8,126 nt of DNA. Source: an uncultured Actinomycetes bacterium. Lineage in GTDB: Bacteria > Actinomycetota > Actinomycetes > Nanopelagicales > Nanopelagicaceae. Below the pieces are notes generated by a model, which saw nothing but the letters and a program-made list of their open reading frames with translations, had not been told where the DNA came from and did not search any database. The stretch lies in assembly GCA_903921405.1 (NCBI GenBank), contig CAIXPV010000082.1:1-8126 (forward strand), written 5' to 3'. This document shows, piece by piece, positions 6,867-8,126 of the stretch. The first letter of the stretch is position 1. Every line of letters starts with the position of its first letter. Position numbers and translations under genes: made by a program.

Positions 6867-8093
6867 ATGAAGCGCTATCGGCAACTCTTTTCGATCCCCA
6901 ACGTATGGGTGCTCGTACTTGCCGCTTTCCCAGCCCGAGTGGCATACGGAATGGTCGGTTTGTCCCTATTCTTTAAGGCCCAACAAGAGACTGGATCCGT
7001 CGCAATTGCCGGGCTGGTAATTGGCGCCAACTCATTGGCCGGCTCTTTGACTGCCGGAATTCGTGGTTCGGTGATCGACACATACGGTCAAAAGTGGCCG
7101 CTTCGAATTTTGGTACCGGGTTATGCGACGATGATGATTGTTGTCAACACATCTCACTCATCGCGCGTAATTGTTGCAATGGCAATCGTGATGGGACTTA
7201 CTGCGCCACCAATTAATCTTTCTGTGCGCCCACTGTGGAAAACAATTGTGCCAGCTGATTTCTTACGTACAGCCTATGCCGTTGATTCATCGGTAATGAA
7301 TACCGCTGGAGTTTTAGGACCAGTTATCGCTACTACATTGGCACTTTCTTCCCACCCAGGAAGTCCACTTCTTACAGCGGCGATCTTCATGAGTATCGGC
7401 GGTGGCGCACTAGCAATGGTTCCCGTTTCGCGTGATTGGAAGCCAGAAAAGAAAGAAAAAGGTGCTGCTTCATTATGGAGTAATCCAGCATTGCGCTTAA
7501 TGATGCTCGAAGGATCTTTTATCGGTTTTGGTTGGGGTCTATTCGATGTTGCCGTTCCTGCATATGCGACGCTTGAAAACGTTGCACACCGCACAGCGTG
7601 GGTCTTTGCCGCTATGGGTATTTCTAGCATCATCGGTGGTTTAGCTGCAGGTCTAATTTCCAAACGTACTTCTTCGCTATTAGCGTTGCGACGAACATAC
7701 TTCATGTGGTTCTTAGTTGCCATTCCGATGGCATTTACATATCCGGGCTGGTCTATGGCAATTGCCGGTGCTTGTTTAGGTTTTGTAGGTGGCGCAATAC
7801 AAGTTTTTTACTGGGAGGTCATGGAAGCGGTTCGGCCAAAAGGCTCGGCCGTTTCATATATGGCCTGGCTCTGGACCGTAGAAGGAAGCGTGATGTCATT
7901 CGGAGCTGCAGTAGGTGGTTTGCTCTCCGATAATATTTCACCGCAGTTCTGCTTAGCGCTAACCGCAGTCTCAATAGGTATGGGAAATATCGTTTTAACA
8001 ATTGGCAAGAAACGTTTGATTGCAGCAGATCGAATTCCAACAGAGGAAGAAGATACTGCAGCTATGGAAGGCAACGCTCCCACGACAACCTAG
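6867..8093 (+). CDS. Major facilitator superfamily (MFS) transporter, substrate unknown
   Basis: A 408-aa polytopic membrane protein, most likely a proton-coupled exporter of the MFS. Hydrophobic stretches fit 12 transmembrane helices, roughly 13-36, 45-65, 78-95, 101-122, 140-161, 167-187, 211-233, 245-265, 275-292, 295-317, 330-352 and 361-381. A charged central loop with KPEKKEKG (192-199) separates the two halves. The loop after helix 2 carries a motif-A-like GSVIDTYGQK (67-76; D71 and G74 retained). Helix 5 has a motif-C-like GVLGPVIA (148-155), a feature associated with drug:H+ antiporters. Both ends face the cytoplasm in this fold, and the tail is short and acidic (TEEEDTAAMEG). The start ATG is 9 bases after a TAGAAT box with no ribosome binding site. 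It is the only plus-strand gene and lies between the polA remnant and rpsA. Its TAG stop overlaps that of the convergent gene. Substrate and physiological role cannot be inferred. Confidence 0.85.
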   Translation: MKRYRQLFSIPNVWVLVLAAFPARVAYGMVGLSLFFKAQQETGSVAIAGLVIGANSLAGSLTAGIRGSVIDTYGQKWPLRILVPGYATMMIVVNTSHSSRVIVAMAIVMGLTAPPINLSVRPLWKTIVPADFLRTAYAVDSSVMNTAGVLGPVIATTLALSSHPGSPLLTAAIFMSIGGGALAMVPVSRDWKPEKKEKGAASLWSNPALRLMMLEGSFIGFGWGLFDVAVPAYATLENVAHRTAWVFAAMGISSIIGGLAAGLISKRTSSLLALRRTYFMWFLVAIPMAFTYPGWSMAIAGACLGFVGGAIQVFYWEVMEAVRPKGSAVSYMAWLWTVEGSVMSFGAAVGGLLSDNISPQFCLALTAVSIGMGNIVLTIGKKRLIAADRIPTEEEDTAAMEGNAPTTT

Positions 8094-8126
8094 TGCGCGG
8101 CCTCATGCCAGGTTAAACCAAGGCCG
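8090..8126 (-). CDS. polA: DNA polymerase I, last 11 codons (5' part outside window)
   Basis: The minus strand from the right edge reads GLGLTWHEAAH followed by a TAG stop at 8092-8090. This matches the conserved C-terminus of bacterial DNA polymerase I (E. coli ends in GENWDQAH; actinobacterial forms end in a W-x-x-AAH type tail, from memory). The polymerase fills gaps in DNA repair and replaces RNA primers. Supporting context: in M. tuberculosis polA lies directly upstream of rpsA and coaE on the same strand, and here the fragment has the same orientation relative to rpsA. Its stop falls in a CTAG palindrome shared with the convergent MFS gene, so the two reading frames overlap by 4 bases. 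Only 11 residues are visible, so identity rests on a short motif plus synteny. Confidence 0.7.
   Translation of the reverse strand, partial: GLGLTWHEAAH

Noticed and set aside
7274..7723. Minus-strand 149-codon open frame opposite the transporter
   Set aside because: It is longer than most shadows, but it is Pro/Ala/Lys rich with no recognisable domain, and the plus strand is clearly a membrane-protein coding frame.
8098..8126. Inverted repeat CGGCCT ... AGGCCG at the right edge, considered as a terminator for the transporter gene
   Set aside because: The arms are only 6 bp with a 17-base interval and no T tract is visible before the window ends. The same bases are better explained as the coding tail GLGLTWHEAAH on the minus strand.
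1..8126. Search for CRISPR arrays, tRNAs, insertion sequences, toxin-antitoxin pairs or an undescribed defence system
   Set aside because: No spaced direct repeats, cloverleaf-like segments, terminal inverted repeats or small unknown gene pairs were seen. Apart from two short intergenic regions the whole length is accounted for by known protein families.

Overview
The window is a housekeeping stretch of a bacterial chromosome. By protein similarity recalled from memory it belongs to an actinobacterium (Actinomycetota). RpsA has four S1 domains plus the actinobacterial tail, UvrB opens with MRPVSDLQ, and the gene order polA - rpsA - coaE - uvrB - uvrA resembles that of Mycobacterium and Streptomyces. 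Base composition looks mid-40s % G+C by eye, low for the phylum, and the genes are packed with short or overlapping junctions. Together these suggest a streamlined low-GC lineage such as the freshwater acI group (Candidatus Nanopelagicales, e.g. Planktophila or Nanopelagicus). That assignment is inference.

Layout from right to left, the direction of transcription of all but one gene. At 8090-8126 the minus strand carries the last 11 codons of what looks like polA (DNA polymerase I). Converging on it, an MFS transporter gene runs on the plus strand (6867-8093), and the two genes share a CTAG palindrome as their stop codons. A 128-base divergent promoter region (6739-6866) separates the transporter from rpsA (5362-6738, minus), which most likely starts at a TTG behind a GGAG ribosome binding site. 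A strong intrinsic terminator (5312-5351) ends the rpsA transcript. Next come coaE (4685-5275), uvrB (2594-4675) and uvrA (1-2594), all on the minus strand, with a 9-base gap and then a 1-base overlap; they look like one operon. uvrA runs off the left edge in its second Walker B motif, missing roughly the last 80-100 residues.

Functionally, UvrA and UvrB are the damage-recognition proteins of nucleotide excision repair, and DNA polymerase I fills the excised patch in that pathway. CoaE makes coenzyme A, and RpsA (ribosomal protein S1) binds mRNA on the 30S subunit. The transporter is the only accessory-like gene; its substrate cannot be read from the sequence.

I found no CRISPR array, tRNA, rRNA, insertion sequence, phage gene or unknown multi-gene system. 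The points worth a second look are the shared stop palindrome, the inverted transporter between polA and rpsA, the fused uvrB-uvrA junction, and several starts without a recognisable ribosome binding site.
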